Assembly (NCBI GenBank): GCA_001508835.1
Contig: LGFB01000077.1
Location: forward strand, 1 to 6,537
Direction of reading: 5' to 3'
DNA: 6,537 nucleotides
DNA from: a bacterium 42_11
GTDB taxonomy: Bacteria; Synergistota; GBS-1
In this document: in pieces, positions 6,225 to 6,537 of the stretch
Layout of the letters: every line of letters starts with the position of its first letter
How positions within the stretch are numbered: the stretch's first letter is position 1
Made by a program: the position numbers and the translations under genes
The notes under the pieces: model-generated
The model's database searches: none
The model's input: only the letters and a program-made list of their open reading frames with translations
Told to the model about the DNA's origin: nothing

Positions 6225-6242
6225 AGATAAAAGTGCTATATT
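6214..6242 (+). promoter_or_regulatory. Sigma70-type promoter with extended -10 for the last gene
   Basis: A perfect -35 TTGACA (6214-6219) is followed after 17 bases by TATATT (6237-6242), and TG at 6234-6235 gives an extended -10. A-rich tracts at about 6168-6190 could act as an UP element. Predicted transcription start is near 6249, leaving a leader of about 43 bases before ATG 6292. It lies after the tct terminator, so it opens a separate transcription unit. Confidence 0.82.
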
Positions 6243-6276
6243 AACGTCAGCAATGATGGAAAACTTAATATATACT

Positions 6277-6284
6277 AAGGAGGT
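6277..6284 (+). promoter_or_regulatory. Strong Shine-Dalgarno deciding the start at 6292
   Basis: AAGGAGGT (6277-6284) is a full match to the anti-SD and lies seven bases before ATG 6292. Two in-frame ATG codons at 6253 and 6256 are rejected as starts because they have no ribosome site and lie only a few bases after the predicted transcription start. Confidence 0.85.
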
Positions 6285-6291
6285 AAGGGGC

Positions 6292-6537
6292 ATGTTTGAT
6301 CGGACAAGAGAGTTTTTAAAGAAACTAGGTTTACCGGGTTCTGATGCATGGGATTTGCCTACTTCTACTTTAAGGTTTCCTGATGGAGCGCATTTCCGCA
6401 TCGAGGTTCCTACGGTCAACTCCGTTGAGGCTTTAAGAGCCCTTCTTGAAAGGGCAAAGGAATTGGGAGTAACGATAAATCGCGTTGATGATACTTACGG
6501 TATGATGCGTTATTCTGCAAAGGAAATAAAGGAATAT
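6292..6537 (+). CDS. Unidentified protein, N-terminal 82 residues (runs off window)
   Basis: The frame runs open from ATG 6292 to the last base, so the C-terminal part is missing. I do not recognise it securely. The visible part starts with MFDRTREFLKKLGLPG, then has a strand-like LRFPDGAHFRIEVPTVNS, a helix EALRALLERAKELG, a strand VTINRVDDTYGMM, and the start of another helix SAKEIKEY. This strand-helix alternation, with a helix ending in ELG before a short strand, is typical of TIM-barrel or other alpha/beta proteins. It loosely recalls bacterial proteins annotated as peptidase-like, including U32-type barrels, but this is memory-based and weak. No signal peptide is visible, so it is probably cytoplasmic. 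It has its own strong promoter and ribosome site and follows a terminator, so it need not be functionally linked to the transporter operon. Confidence 0.8.
   Translation, partial: MFDRTREFLKKLGLPGSDAWDLPTSTLRFPDGAHFRIEVPTVNSVEALRALLERAKELGVTINRVDDTYGMMRYSAKEIKEY

Noticed and set aside
6222..6419. 65-codon minus-strand frame across the last promoter and gene start
   Set aside because: It would run through a strong + strand promoter and ribosome site and has no motif of its own.
1..6537. CRISPR array, tRNA, rRNA, insertion sequence or phage features
   Set aside because: No spaced direct repeats, cloverleaf, transposase motif or terminal repeats were seen; the window reads as ordinary metabolic and transport genes.

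Overview
The window looks like part of a catabolic/uptake operon of an anaerobic bacterium, followed by the start of a second transcription unit. All supported genes lie on the + strand. Moderately AT-rich codon use, strong GGAGG-type ribosome sites, TTG and GTG starts, an 8Fe-type mini-ferredoxin and a tripartite tricarboxylate transporter (TTT) together suggest an anaerobe such as a member of the Synergistota (Acetomicrobium-like) or a thermophilic Firmicute. That placement is inference from style, not from a marker gene.

Layout. 1-591: 3' part of a nitroreductase-family flavoprotein, whose start is off the window. 611-1054: a 147-aa cysteine-containing protein that faintly resembles V4R-type small-molecule-binding domains. 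1068-1970 and 1984-2745: the A and B subunits of a class I (glutaconate-type) CoA-transferase, with TTG and GTG starts fixed by good ribosome sites; the B subunit keeps the expected catalytic glutamate. 2819-3829: exported solute-binding protein (TctC/Bug family). 3857-3889: a 13-bp hairpin with only a short U tail. 3929-4105: a 58-aa ferredoxin with two 4Fe-4S motifs. 4118-4609 and 4628-6085: the small (TctB) and large (TctA) membrane subunits of the TTT transporter. 6106-6145: a strong rho-independent terminator that closes the operon. 6214-6242: a near-consensus sigma70-type promoter with an extended -10, flanked by an inverted repeat. 6292-6537: the first 82 codons of an unidentified protein.

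How the parts may work together (inference): TctC captures an organic acid outside the membrane, TctAB carries it in, and the CoA-transferase activates it to a CoA thioester. The nitroreductase-family enzyme and the ferredoxin would then provide a redox step, and the V4R-like protein may bind the substrate or a product. The substrate cannot be read from the sequence. The most unusual feature is the ferredoxin gene placed between tctC and tctB, just after the hairpin.
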